A stretch of 64,000 bases of DNA from Cercospora beticola (lineage: Eukaryota; Ascomycota; Dothideomycetes; Mycosphaerellales; Mycosphaerellaceae): assembly GCF_033473495.1 (NCBI RefSeq), contig NC_088935.1:2046001-2110000 (forward strand). The letters run 5' to 3'. A model generated the notes under the pieces. It did no database searches. It was not told the DNA's origin and saw only the letters and a list, made by a program, of their open reading frames with translations. The translations under genes were made by a program, and so were the position numbers. Positions 10,402 to 21,257 of the stretch are shown here, in pieces. Numbering within the stretch: the first letter of the stretch is position 1; every line of letters begins with the position of its first letter.

Positions 10402-11577
10402 GAGCCCCGAAGGAACGTCCTATTCCAGTTTTGACAACGATCATGTTCCGGTCAAGCACTCCAGGCCTGGATGTACAGCTGCCGACAACAGCCCTTGGGG
10501 ATGACAAGTAGAAGACTGTAGTGGCACTGGAGCACGCAACCACTTCTCTCCCAAGGTTGAGAAGAGATTGACGATCAAGAAGATCATCTCGCTGTCCAGG
10601 CGTAGTTTGAAACACGGAATGCATCGGCATGCCTATGGTTCCGGGCGGAAGACGAGTAAGCGAGTTCCCCCTACTGCCACAGCGCACCCCGGAGCCCTAT
10701 CGCAAGCCTGTGACGACAAATTTAAGCCCCATCAGGTCATTTCGAATAAAGCTTACAACCAATGCGGCGCTGCGAAGGATGCGCGCACACAGGTCTACAA
10801 TTTCATTCACATTTTATTGTGGACTTGTTCATGTATTCTCTCAGGCCGTCTTACCTCGTATAGATTCGGCTCGTCGCTGCACCGTTTCAACGCCAAGACG
10901 TTCATCCCTGTCTACCAGCATCCTTATGTAGATCTCAACACCACCTCACCCGAAACACTTTCACCATTTTCGACACCGGCACAAAGGTGGCGACACCCGG
11001 GCTTGACCGAGATCTTGTGTGTCCTAGTCTTCGCAAATGCATTTGACGTCGCGAGGGCGCAGCACGTCATATGGCGTGAAGAGACACAAAGACCGAACAC
11101 GCACGACTAGCCGTGACTAGTAGCTGCCATGGCATCTGAAACATCAATTCCTCCGCGCCACCTGCCCAGGGCAGAATTTGCCGTGGAAGTCCTTGCATCT
11201 TCTCCCAACTTCCCACGCCCTGCAAGAACCATTAAGCGAAATAGAGTCTATGAGATTCCTTTTAGGGCAGCAGGAGCGATCGGGAAGTGGATCCAGGTCT
11301 GCAACTTCTTACCCCATGTAAAGCGCTCTGACTCTGGCTCTCCGGCGATTTCAACCAACGTGCTTTCCCCGTTTATCACGCAAACCATGCAGAAGCTCCT
11401 GCTGACAAGCACTGTACTCAAGAATGTGGTACATTCTGTTCGGTCCGACCATTCCATTAGCATCTGTTTACGAACCATTACAGGGAATAGGGGTCTAGTT
11501 CTTTGCTATAATAGAACACACTTCATTCATCTGCGAACGTTCTTCTCATCGCAGTGTCTTTCTTCACACCTTCCGTC
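10402..11577. other. intergenic, no supported gene
   Basis: About 1.2 kb after CK2 beta. The longest open frames (for example about 180 codons ending at 11110) lack an ATG-led protein-like sequence, low-complexity features or a family resemblance. It presumably holds the CKB terminator and the promoter of the secreted flavoprotein. Confidence 0.45.
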
Positions 11578-12927
11578 ATGAAGTTCAGCTTGGCCAGCAC
11601 CGCTTTTGCGGCATTCGTGTCGTTCACCGCGGCTCTCCCTCACCAAAAAGATGATATCACATCACTGGCAACAGAGCAAGCTGTACAGGCAAATTACGAT
11701 GTGGTCATCGTAGGCGGCGGTCCGGCAGGCTTGTCTGCTGCGAGTGCGCTGGCAAGAGTACGACGCAATGTTCTTCTTATCGACAGCGCGGACTACAGAA
11801 ATCAATACACCCGCCATGTGCACGATGTTCTCGGCTATGATGGTAGGTTCCATTTTCAGGACGCTGCCCGAACTCTCATTCTGACTCAGTCGCAGGCGTT
11901 ACTCCAGCATACCTCCGATGGAGAGCTCGCGAACAGATCATCCAGTACCCTACTGTGAACCTCACCAATGGCACGGTCAGCAAAATCGAAGCCATTGGCA
12001 ACGAAAATGTCACTTCTTTCAGCATCACTGCAAACTTCTCCTCGAACGGCAACACGACTTTCACGGCCCGTAAAGTCGTCCTCGCAACCGGTCTTCGCGA
12101 TATTATCCCAACCAGCCCAGGCTTTGCAGAGAACTGGGGGAAGGGAATTTACTGGTGCCCATGGTGCGACGGCTACGAACATGCTGACCAACCCTATGGC
12201 ATTCTCGGCCCCCTCGACAAATCAGGCAACACTCCTCTTGAGATCTTGACTTTGAACAAGGACGTTATCATCTTTGCCAACGGTACAGACACCCCCGAGA
12301 ACCGAGCTGCCGTGCAGAAGAAGCTCCCAGATTTCGATATTTGGTATGATGTACACGGCATCAAAGTCGACAACCGAACCATCACTTCGCTTGAGCGTCT
12401 GCAGGATGCTTCTGCTCAATACCACGACCCCACCAAGCCGACTTCGCCAGAGTACGATCTTTTCCGTCTCAACTTCGTTGAGGGACCATCTGTGGAGCGT
12501 GCGGCTTTCATCACGAACTGGCCAAGCGAGCAGCGATCGAAGATCGGACAAGAGGCTGGTGTTCAGATCTGGGGAGACAAGCTTGCTACCAATGCGTCGA
12601 ACGGTCTGATCACCAATGTGCCTGGTATGTGTTGTGCCCTGAAAACCCCTGACGTCTGATCCCCTATACTCACTGTGTCCTCTAGGTATCTATGGAGTGG
12701 GAGATGCAAATGCAGACAACAGCACAAACGTACCACATGCGATGTGGAGTGGAAAGAGATCGGCTGTGTCTATACACGTTAAGCTGGAGACGGAGAATGC
12801 GCAGTACCAGATTTCGCAAGCTGAAGCCAAGGGACTGACCAAGAGAGAGCTCTCGGAGAGAGATGTGTGGGACATAGTGAACCCGAGGGACGACGCACTA
12901 TATGTTGAAGACTTTGATCGCCTTTGA
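11578..12927 (+). CDS. secreted FAD-dependent oxidoreductase of the thioredoxin-reductase-like family
   Basis: Three exons (11578-11842, 11896-12624, 12686-12927) encode 411 residues. An N-terminal signal peptide is visible (MKFSLASTAFAAFVSFTAALP). It is followed by the FAD-binding Rossmann motif VVIVGGGPAGLSAA (about residue 42), the GWP-less ARKVVLATGLRDIIP segment, a redox-type YWCPWCDGYE motif (CxxC near residue 175), and the C-terminal FAD motif IYGVGDANADNSTNVPHAMWSGKRSA. The layout matches fungal stand-alone TrxR-like enzymes, a group that includes the dithiol oxidases of epidithiodioxopiperazine pathways, but no such pathway genes lie nearby. Several NxT/S sites fit passage through the secretory route. 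I chose Met at 11578 because it directly precedes the hydrophobic signal segment. The substrate is unknown. Confidence 0.85.
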
Positions 12928-13497
12928 GTACATCCAAGAACATTGGAGGCCGGAAAAGGGTGAACGCAGCGCCCCTGGATCTGGGTGAGCAGGGTGTTGA
13001 TGTTAACAGAGACACAAACCCCCATTGTTTCGTAGATCCTAGAGCATTCCCTGTGTAACAACGCTTTACTTGTTGGCATTCAAGATCCATGGCAGCGAAG
13101 TCGGCCGTGGTAACATGGTAGCACCAAAATTCGGCACACCTAAGTGCAGACAACCCTCGCAGATATGTTCCAACAGAGACACGCGTGCGAGCTGGTCGCC
13201 CTGGTGGGGTCGTCTCTGTTCGCCGATAAAGGGACTCCACTCAGTCTCCCAGACTTGCGTTCCCATAGGATTTGTTCGGCTTTCTTGAAGATTCTGACAT
13301 CGTGAAGAGGGGCAGCGAAAAGTGCATGTCTTGAAGCGGCATTGAAACGGCAAGAAAGGGCTCGAAATTCTGCCTATGCGTGCTTAACATTGCATATTGA
13401 TCCTTTCAATCGTTAATAGGTATGCTTTGGTTGCTGGTAGGGGCGTAAGATGTGATGTTCACTTCAGGCGAAACGACATCCCCTGTGTGAAGACAAT
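12928..13497. other. convergent intergenic region
   Basis: 570 bp between two gene ends facing each other. Only short overlapping frames on both strands. Nothing is supported here beyond the two 3' UTRs. Confidence 0.5.
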
Positions 13498-14607
13498 TCA
13501 CGTCCACGCCACCGAGTATACATTGTTCTCAGAAGTTACCAGTTTGGCACTCCCCGCTGCGTCTTTCTGTGCAGCGAATTGCTCCAGCTTGTGTAGTCTC
13601 CTTTTGGTCGCAGGGCTCCCAACGCCAGTCAATTTCGCTTCGTAGATTGTGGCCTGTTCGAGAAATTCCAGGACTCCTTCTCGCTGCTTTTCTTTCCTCT
13701 GCACAAGCAGACCTTTCGCACGCAACATGGCGATATTGTCGTACAAATCAGGTATTGCAGGACGAAGTCTGCCGTATGCATCAACTTTGCCAATCAGCTT
13801 TGTACCCGCAGCAATCAAATCTGTGATCTGCTTCATCGTTGGCCGGGCGTCATGCATGAGAGCAGCCTGCTTAGCCGTGAAGTCGGTGATGGCCTTCCTT
13901 TGGTGCTCATGAGCGGCGTCCTGAGGCTGACAGGCAGAGCACAGACAGCGGAACCCCCATTTCGATGCCTTGTCCTGGCGATCTGTCGTCGGGAGCAAGA
14001 TGCTAAAATATGCTATGAGGACTTCTTCGTTGGCTTGCAGATCTCGCAAAGAGTGGATGACCATTCGACCACGGCCATCAGGCCTCTCTGGCTGATAAAA
14101 GCAGACGTGTGCATTCGGTGCACATGAATGATTGATTCTGGCCACGTCAAGGAACAGAGCTCGATGGTTCTCACCAGTGCCGTGGCCAAGATCGACATTG
14201 AACGCATTGTTCTGCATGATGCTGGCTACGCGGACCATTTCGTCAGCGCTGCCAGTATCGAAACCTCGTTCGGCAAGCTTTTCTCGTAGTCGAGCATCTC
14301 TCTCCGGTAGGTCATGGTAGCTCAATGCCATATACTTCATCTGGACCGCGTCAGATCCAGGCTCACGCAGAGCAATGTACTGCTCATACAACTGAGGAAG
14401 GTCGTCGGTAGGGCGAAGTAGGATGGCCGGGGCCTCGCTCAAGATCTCAGTGAAGGCTGGAAGAGCACGTGTAGTGAAGAGGCCTTGGCCGCGCCCATCT
14501 CCCGCTGGACGAACCTCGACTGGAGACGCCCCGACAAGGATCGCAGCTGCGTCCGGGCGTGCAGAGAGCCATTGTCGGGCGGCAAAACAGTGGCTGGCTC
14601 CAGCCAT
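13498..14607 (-). CDS. SET-domain protein (SMYD/SET5-like lysine methyltransferase family)
   Basis: Single exon, 369 residues from the ATG at 14607; a non-ATG in-frame extension to 14616 is ignored. The SET core is split in the usual way: GRGQGLFTTRALPAFTEIL near residue 36, a helical insert, then DVARINHSCAPNAHVCF with the pseudoknot NHSC motif, and LQANEEVLIAYF near residue 220. A Cys cluster follows (GFRCLCSACQP), as in post-SET motifs of the SMYD/SET5 type. The C-terminal half is helical (about 130 residues), a common feature of fungal SET proteins that methylate non-histone or histone substrates. I cannot assign a substrate. It stands alone, divergent from the GIT1-like gene. Confidence 0.85.
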   Translation of the reverse strand: MAGASHCFAARQWLSARPDAAAILVGASPVEVRPAGDGRGQGLFTTRALPAFTEILSEAPAILLRPTDDLPQLYEQYIALREPGSDAVQMKYMALSYHDLPERDARLREKLAERGFDTGSADEMVRVASIMQNNAFNVDLGHGTGENHRALFLDVARINHSCAPNAHVCFYQPERPDGRGRMVIHSLRDLQANEEVLIAYFSILLPTTDRQDKASKWGFRCLCSACQPQDAAHEHQRKAITDFTAKQAALMHDARPTMKQITDLIAAGTKLIGKVDAYGRLRPAIPDLYDNIAMLRAKGLLVQRKEKQREGVLEFLEQATIYEAKLTGVGSPATKRRLHKLEQFAAQKDAAGSAKLVTSENNVYSVAWT

Positions 14608-15458
14608 ATTGGGCAACCGCGCGCCCTGCGTACTTTGTCTTTACGGCTGTGAAGAGATCATGCTTAGTAGCAAGCACCTAAACCATTGCAGTGGGCAGTC
14701 GGGCACTCTTCAGTACGTGCGATGGTCCTGCCGGATGAAGTGTTTGCAGGGGCAGGGCTGGATAGGGAGCTCGGTGTTCGACTCCCTCTGCGGCGCCCGC
14801 GGATGACCAGATCTCCAGCGGGTTTCTGTCGTGTCGTGGTCAAACACAAGTGTGAAGAAGTCCCACGTGGAGCGCGTATCGTGGAGTGTCAATTCAGGCC
14901 GCGTGGCAGCGCGTGAACTGTCGCAACTCTCGCAGCGGAGAAGTCCGCCGGATGGTTGCCGGGGTCAAGCTTTGGTGTGCTTGGCGACGAAGGCTTGAGT
15001 TGCATCGTACTGGGAGCTTGTTTCAGACCACTGCAGACCACTCCTACTTAATCGTCAATCGGCGTGCGCGAGAATTCGATTGCATTCCATCGATGCGATC
15101 CCTCACTCCGACCAGATGCTGTGAGTGTCGTGCACTTCTCACACGACGATGCTCAAGCTCGAAGTGGCGCGGCTGGCGCTTGCCGAAGTTACCATTCAAT
15201 GCGCCTCCGAGGTGCAACTGCAACTGCGTCGACGCTAGGGGACGTCAGGTCGCCGAATGCGCAAACGATCATCAGCTGTGCCTTCCTTCGCCCACACGCC
15301 CCAGTCTGCGCGCGCCGAACAGCCTAGCGCTAGAATATCGACCTGCATACTGCATCTTTTCACCTGCCAACGTCGGCGAGCATAAAGGTCGGCCGATCCC
15401 TCCAGCACCCACGCACACTGCCTTCTTCCGATCTGCACTTCCCGCTCCTCACGCACAG
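14608..15458. other. upstream region of the GIT1-like gene; expected first exon not found
   Basis: About 850 bp between the SET gene start and the first recognisable exon of the transporter. Transporters of this family begin with a helix ending in a conserved FSDGY-like segment. Reading all rightward frames here I find no such peptide followed by a donor site. Long open frames are present but not protein-like. Confidence 0.5.
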
Positions 15459-17130
15459 GCTGTGAATACTTGTCTTAGGACCATTTACGGAACGAGCTAC
15501 ACCAGCAGCAATGCTGCCTCCAATGTCACGGCCATCGCCTTTGCTGGTACAGTTCTCGGACAGCTGGTTTTTGGATATACGAGTGACCACTATTCTCGCA
15601 AATGGTCGCTTCTGGTCTCGACAATCATCCTCATCGTCTTCGCTGCTCTTGGCGCGGGTGCCTATGGTGCTGGCGGCACGCTGGGAGGCTTGATCGCCGC
15701 CCTCACTGCTTACCGTTTCCTGCTAGGTATCGGGATCGGGTGAGTACTACACATGCAGATAATTGCGTTCCCTTCTGACTTGTACTCAGTGGAGAGTACC
15801 CGGCCGGCTCCGTCGGCTGCGCGGAATCGACAGGTGAATTGAAGGAGGGCCACCGCAACCGATGGTTCTGCTTGTTCACCAACACTCAAATTGACTTTGG
15901 TTTCGTCATGGGAGCCCTGGTGCCCACGATTATCACACGAATCGCTCCGGACAACCTGGGCCTTGTCTGGCGTCTATCTCTAGGTCTCGGTGTCGTCCCT
16001 CCGCTCAGCCTGTTGTACCTCCGTATAAAGCTACAGGAACCAGAGTCTTTCTCTCGAGAATCTTTCACCAAGGTGAAAACCCCATACTGGTTGGCACTTA
16101 AGTTCTATGGACCGCGCCTAGCTCTGACAGCTGGCATCTGGTTTATCTACGATTTCTTGGCATATGCCTTCGGCTTGTTCTCATCAGTTTGGTAAGTTGC
16201 GTGGTATTGCGAGTCTGCGCAGCGGATGGTGACAATCTGCGAGCTGGCTCAAGGCTTTTGTCGTCTACTGATGCGTTACGGCGATTTGCACATGGCAGAG
16301 CAGCCGACTGCTCCAATTCCAGCCAGCCGAAACAGCCAAGCAGCTAACCCCTTTCGTTCGAGGTCACATTATGCTATTCGCGTCTGCCAACGGTCTACTG
16401 ACTTTTCTAAAAAAGGATCTCCGTCCTTCGGCCTGAAGCAGCGCTGTGGGAAACGTTTGGATTTTCCACCTTAGTGAACTTCTTCTACGTACCGGGTGCC
16501 ATCCTCGGAAGCTTTACTTCTGATTGGGTAGGAGTTGCCTATCACATCCTTGCAATTCATACTGACTTTGTCTCGTAGATGGGACCGCGTCGTGCGCTGA
16601 TGGTCTTCGTTGCCGCCCAAGGTGCCGTTGGATTCATAATGTCTGGATGTTACGAATATTTGAAAATGCCACAAAACATCGCTGGTTTTGTGGTTGTCTA
16701 TGGCATTTTCCTTGCGCTAGGGGAAATGGGCCCGGGCGACAACATTGGCCTTGTTGCATCGAAATCGAGCGCGACCGGAATACGAGGCCAATATTACGCC
16801 ATCGCCGCCGCATGTGGCAAAATCGGGGCCTTCATAGGTCAATACATCTTCCCATATATCCAAAATGCCGGTGGCGGGGCCGATACCATTCGGGGCGGCC
16901 AATATCCATTCTTCGTTGCCTCCAGCTTATGCTTTCTTTCGGCATTCTTAGTCTGGTTTCTACCAACCATCAATCAAGATACCATCGAGAAGGAGGATAC
17001 GCGATTCAGAGAGTACTTGGAAGCACACGGGTTCGATACCTCCCAAATGGGAATGCAAGGTTGGCAGGGCACGCAAGATGTTGCGTCTGCCAACGCAGAG
17101 CAGAGTAGAGGGGATGAAGTTTCGCGTTGA
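15459..17130 (+). CDS. GIT1-like glycerophosphodiester/phosphate MFS transporter, 5' end not identified (possible pseudogene)
   Basis: Exons 15459-15739, 15790-16191, 16416-16527 and 16579-17130 keep frame through GT-AG introns and give about 449 residues. The sequence is that of the Git1 branch of the sugar-porter/phosphate MFS families: [89 protein letters not shown] and NIGLVASKSSATGIRGQYY. These proteins import glycerophosphoinositol or related phosphodiesters. The first visible codons follow an acceptor (cgcacag) and correspond to residues after TM1. The exon with the start Met and TM1 is not recognisable upstream, so the gene may be truncated or use a distant exon. Intron 3 (224 bp) is unusually long. 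The acidic C-terminus is intact. Confidence 0.7.
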
Positions 17131-17596
17131 GCATTCGCAGGAAACAGTCGATAAGACTGTCAAATCGTTGGATCTAACTCTTACTTGAACTTGGTTTGAC
17201 GCTTCTCAAGTGTGGCAGTACTTCTCAGGATCAAGCTGTTGCCATTGATCTCATCTTCAGGGTAGCAGACGGACTAAGCATGGCATGGTAGTAGGCCAGT
17301 CCTGTTGCGCAGGCAGCTCATCAGTACATGTGAGCGAACTCGGTCCTTTTGGCCATAATGGCGAGCTCGTACTTTGCCCTTCTATCACGTCGACTTCACT
17401 TGCCTGTTTTCGTTCTTGATATGTCGACTACTACTTGATGCGTCGTCGGCAATTCAGCGTGATATTGATGAGTGCCTCATGAAACTTTTAAGAACCCACC
17501 TACCACCAAACTGTAACCGCCCCACAATTTCTCTCACGCGACTTGAACATCACTCCGTTCCACCACTTCTTCATCACCAATTGCCAAACTCTCAAA
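17131..17596. other. intergenic, transporter 3' end and PSF1 promoter
   Basis: 466 bp without a supported gene. The last 80 bp before PSF1 are rich in CA/CT (caccactt, catcaccaatt), a leader composition common in fungal mRNAs. Confidence 0.45.
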
Positions 17597-18340
17597 ATGT
17601 ACGCCGAACAAGGCGCCAAACTAGCAGTCGACGCCAAACGCACAGAAAACCTACCACATCTCCCACCTTACAACACAACCGCAGTGCGAGCCGTAACAAA
17701 AGAAGTCCGCGACCTCGATCGCGAAATTGGCGCGCTCCTCGCCCCATACGCGATCCCGGACTCCCAAGACACCTCAAACAATGGCTCTCAATCCCAAGGC
17801 CTCAAATCCTCTTTCAACCCCGCAGACGACCCCGGCCTCGCCTGCGCTCTACTCGTAAACCAACTCAGCATGCGAAGAAATAAACGCTGTCTCCTCGCAT
17901 ACCACAAAACCCGCACGGACAAACTCGAGCAATTCTGCTGGGAAGGTGTAGATGTCACGGAATTGGTTAATGCGTCAAATGCAAATTCGAATGCGAATGG
18001 CGGGACGAATTCCAACAATGCCAACGGCAATGGCAATAACTCCGGAGGCGCGACTTCTTCTGCAAACGCCACATCGAGTCTTTCTGCCGAAGAAGAGCAA
18101 TACGCTCACGCGTACTCTACTCTGCTCTCCGCGTACAAAGGCCAATGGTCCGATATCGATCTCACGGGAAGTCTGGACCCTCCCCGGGATATTTTCATTG
18201 ACGTTCGAGTCCTCAAAGACGCGGGAGAGATTCAGACCGAGTACGGCAGTATCAATTTGACCAAGAACAGTCAATTCTATGTTCGGGCGGGAGATGTAGA
18301 AGGGTTGGTGAGGCAGGGCTATTTGCAGAAATTGGGGTGA
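17597..18340 (+). CDS. PSF1: GINS complex subunit PSF1 with an Asn-rich linker insert
   Basis: Single exon, 247 residues. The start at 17597 (MYAEQGAKLAVDAKR) matches the conserved Psf1 N-terminus. The helical A domain follows, with CALLVNQLSMRRNKRCLLAYHKTRTDKL at about residues 83-110. The small beta B domain at the C-terminus is RDIFIDVRVLKDAGEIQTEYG to LVRQGYLQKLG. GINS binds Mcm2-7 and Cdc45 to form the CMG replicative helicase. Between the two domains, at about residues 124-165, lies a low-complexity Asn/Gly/Ser/Ala stretch that is much longer than the short linker of yeast and animal Psf1. It does not interrupt either domain. Codon use in this gene is slightly more AC-rich than in its neighbours. 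Confidence 0.93.
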   Translation: MYAEQGAKLAVDAKRTENLPHLPPYNTTAVRAVTKEVRDLDREIGALLAPYAIPDSQDTSNNGSQSQGLKSSFNPADDPGLACALLVNQLSMRRNKRCLLAYHKTRTDKLEQFCWEGVDVTELVNASNANSNANGGTNSNNANGNGNNSGGATSSANATSSLSAEEEQYAHAYSTLLSAYKGQWSDIDLTGSLDPPRDIFIDVRVLKDAGEIQTEYGSINLTKNSQFYVRAGDVEGLVRQGYLQKLG

Positions 18341-18685
18341 TGCGGGGAATGAAAAGTTGGAATGCACGCAAGAAGATCGAAGATCGATGCGTGTGCTTGA
18401 GTGCGTGACTGGAGAGGGGACTGATACACACGAACACGATTAGACCGACCAGTTATACGACTAGATGGTTCGCCGTTCTTCACGAAACGCCCACGCATCG
18501 TTCTCCCGAGCAAGAACCTCTCGACTGGCTCCACGACATTACTATGCACGAATTCGCATCAGCCTAGTTGAGGAAGAATAAAGCCATGTAAGGAACAGGA
18601 AGTGCGGGACTAAAGGTGTCATCGCAATAGCATTTGCACAAATATACGAATGCTGGACCCAAAGCGCATTCGCAACCGCTACACT
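18341..18685. other. convergent intergenic region
   Basis: 345 bp between the PSF1 stop and the end of the leftward frame. No supported feature. Confidence 0.4.
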
Positions 18686-20794
18686 TCATCCCATGCTTGC
18701 TATGATATCTCGCAGCTCGATCTTGCGACTTGCAGCAGTAGTGTTCTTGGGCTTCTGGTCTGGTCGAAATCCATTGCTCCATCCTTTGGCCTGCCACGGT
18801 TTCTTCCATGGATCTACTCTCCAGATCGGCACATTCTGGCCTCTGCGTCCGTTCGCCATATCTTGTTCCGACGATAACGGACCCTCTGTCATCAGACGTC
18901 CCTGCTGACTCTCGAGTATGGCGCTGGCTGCACGTGACTCCTTCGATGGGCCCAAGTATACGGACTTCAGCTCATCCATGTCTGCCATGCGAGTCGTGAG
19001 CTGTACCGATAAGCGAGAGACTTCAACAAACAGACCGAGCAATCTGTCTTCCTCATCGTCATGCTTCCCTTCAGGTCTGAAACTCTCCGCCGGCCCTTCC
19101 ACTTTGCTCCGATCGAGAGGCGGGGTGCCTGCATCAAGACCTTTTTTGCTTCGCAGATTCGCGGAACCGGACGACGCCATCTGCTCGTGCTGCCTATTTC
19201 CACGCACTGGGCCAGTCTCACGGAGTAGGTGAGCCGGGACAAGAGATCGTACTTTGAAGGCGCCTTGTTTGACCATGTACTGTAGGAGTTCATCGGCCAG
19301 ATCTGTTCTGTGCATGAAAAGAAGCAATCTTGGTGCCAGAACATGTGTCCACCAAACATCGAGATGCGTGTTCTTTGTACTCAACTCCCGGGCTATGCAA
19401 GCTTGGTAAAGTGATCTCGAGCTCTGCTCTTCTGCACGAGCCATCCAAGTCTTCGCATTTGCCTGGTTGGCCGCTTTCCCTCGGCTTTCCAGCGCAGGTA
19501 GCACGTCTTCACTATGGGAGACGAAGTGCTGCAAGGACCAGCTTGGGTCGAAGAGGCTCAAACGGCGCTGAGAACGGCCGCGCGTAGCTCTTTTGCAATG
19601 CCGGCAGAGGAGAAAGTATTTCCATTGGCGAAGGTCCTCCATGGATGTGAATATGCGTGAAGGAATGACAGTGTCGCAATCGGCGAGTTCTTGAGTCTGC
19701 TAGATGTGTAGGGCCCACAGCAGGTCTTCTTGAAGGTCGTGGGCCATCAGAAAATCGCCCAACTGCGACAGAATCGTGCCTTGGAAGAAAGGCACTGGAG
19801 TGTCGTGGTAATTTTGTTCATTCATTTGTCTGGGCGCTGAGCCATACTGTACTGAGATATCCATTTTTCTGTAATCCAGACCAGGGATGCCTGCATCGAT
19901 CGACTGAAGAGTAGTGCTTTTACCATCCATGAAATGCGCACAAATGTTACCGCTGCGCTTGTGATCTTCCTCAAGCCCTGGAACTTGCTTTGTCTCTCCT
20001 GTAGCACTACTCGAAGTGCTTTCTATGTCGCCAACTTCAAAAATGACGATCGTGCTTTTGTCATGGAGATCAAGCTTCTGTCGGTCCTCCATGGTTGAAC
20101 GGTTGCCAGGAGTCTGCCTGATGGATTCCAGCAAGGCTTCTTCATTCTCATACTCATGAAATGATGGCATGGAAGGTGCAACAGCGGCCTTGTGGCGTGG
20201 AGCTCAAGAGTCACGCCTGCGATGAGCGGTCGTTTCGTATGTGCCAATGAGCGACGCTGACGGCAAGTCGTTCTGCAATTTGTCTTTGTGATTGTGAGAG
20301 CTTTTCGGCTCGCTGAGGGCTTCGTCGGACGGCGAGATCTTTGGTGAGCGTTCGAAGGGAGCACCAGTGAGAATCGTGTCCGGTAGCATGGGCAGTGCAA
20401 TGTTGAGATTGAACATGCCCTCCGACACTTCCTCAATTGGAGTCGCGACTTCGGAAGGCGTGGGCGACGGCCCTAGCGACAAGCGGCGCATCGGTGTGTT
20501 GGGAGGAGAAGCGACGAACAGAGCATCGGTCGGGAAATAGCTGCCAGTTTCGCAACTCCTCTTTCTATCGGAAGCCAGCAATGGCGTGATTATTTGATCG
20601 TAGGCGTCCTCGGTTAGAGCACTTTGCTCCCAAGCAATGCCGCAGAGATCGCAGACTGAGGTGGAGAACAGCACATGTCGAATGTGTGGAGCGCATCGAA
20701 GCTGGGCACATTGCCCGGTGGCGGCATCGCACAGTTCCGCCAGTGTGTGCTCTTCGTCGCTGCAGATGTATCTGATGTTGTCGTACAAGCACAT
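18686..20794 (-). pseudogene. one long minus-strand frame broken by TGA and TAG; unrecognised fungal protein
   Basis: Three open segments lie in exactly the same frame. Segment 1 (20794-20204, 196 residues) starts MCLYDNIRYICSDEEHTL and has Cys pairs; it ends in TGA at 20206-20204. After 11 sense codons segment 2 (20170-19700, 156 residues) runs to TAG at 19702-19700. After 19 more sense codons segment 3 (19642-18686, 318 residues) runs to the final stop. The text reads smoothly across the TAG (EDLLWALHI, stop, QTQELADCDTVIPSR, then MEDLRQWKYFLLCRHCKR). Possible readings are a recently disabled gene, two or three separate genes, stop readthrough, or a weak phase-0 intron (donor gtacag near 19850, acceptor at the TAG) that would remove the second stop. 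I recognise no domain in any part. Confidence 0.55.
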
Positions 20795-21257
20795 ATTGAA
20801 CTAGACTCCAAGATTTGTCGCAGGTGGTAGTCAGGGCTTGGAGTCCCGCGCTCCGCGGGGCGTGAACACTTTTTGTGGTGACTGGCTGTAAGGACAATGT
20901 GCAAAGCTCCGTGATTTTTGTGTTGCAATGCGTTTGTGATTGTTCCGGCTACAGAAGAGTGGCTGCGTAGCTTGAGGGTCCGCAAGTGACTTGGTATGAG
21001 CAGGCGCAAAGGAAGACGACGACTGTCCTGTAATCTGCGGCAGCCTCGACCCAGGACTTCCTACAGATGTAGCAAATCGGCTCTTTCCTCAGCTGCACGA
21101 ACTGTGGTGCGAATCCGGCTCACGCTTGCTGCTGTTTCAGGGCTCGGATTGTTACTCAGCGTGGCACCACGATACGTCGCATGTGCAGTGCGCTAGCACG
21201 CGTACCCTTGCTGACAACCATCTCTCATCACATGTTCCGCGTTGTCGTGTCGAGCGC
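20795..21257. other. intergenic region with CHORD 3' side
   Basis: 463 bp between two leftward genes. It contains short frames only; it should hold the promoter of the broken gene on its left and the 3' UTR of the CHORD gene. Confidence 0.45.

Noticed and set aside
10568..11110. 180-codon frame downstream of CK2 beta
   Set aside because: No ATG-led start with protein-like content; composition typical of intergenic DNA.
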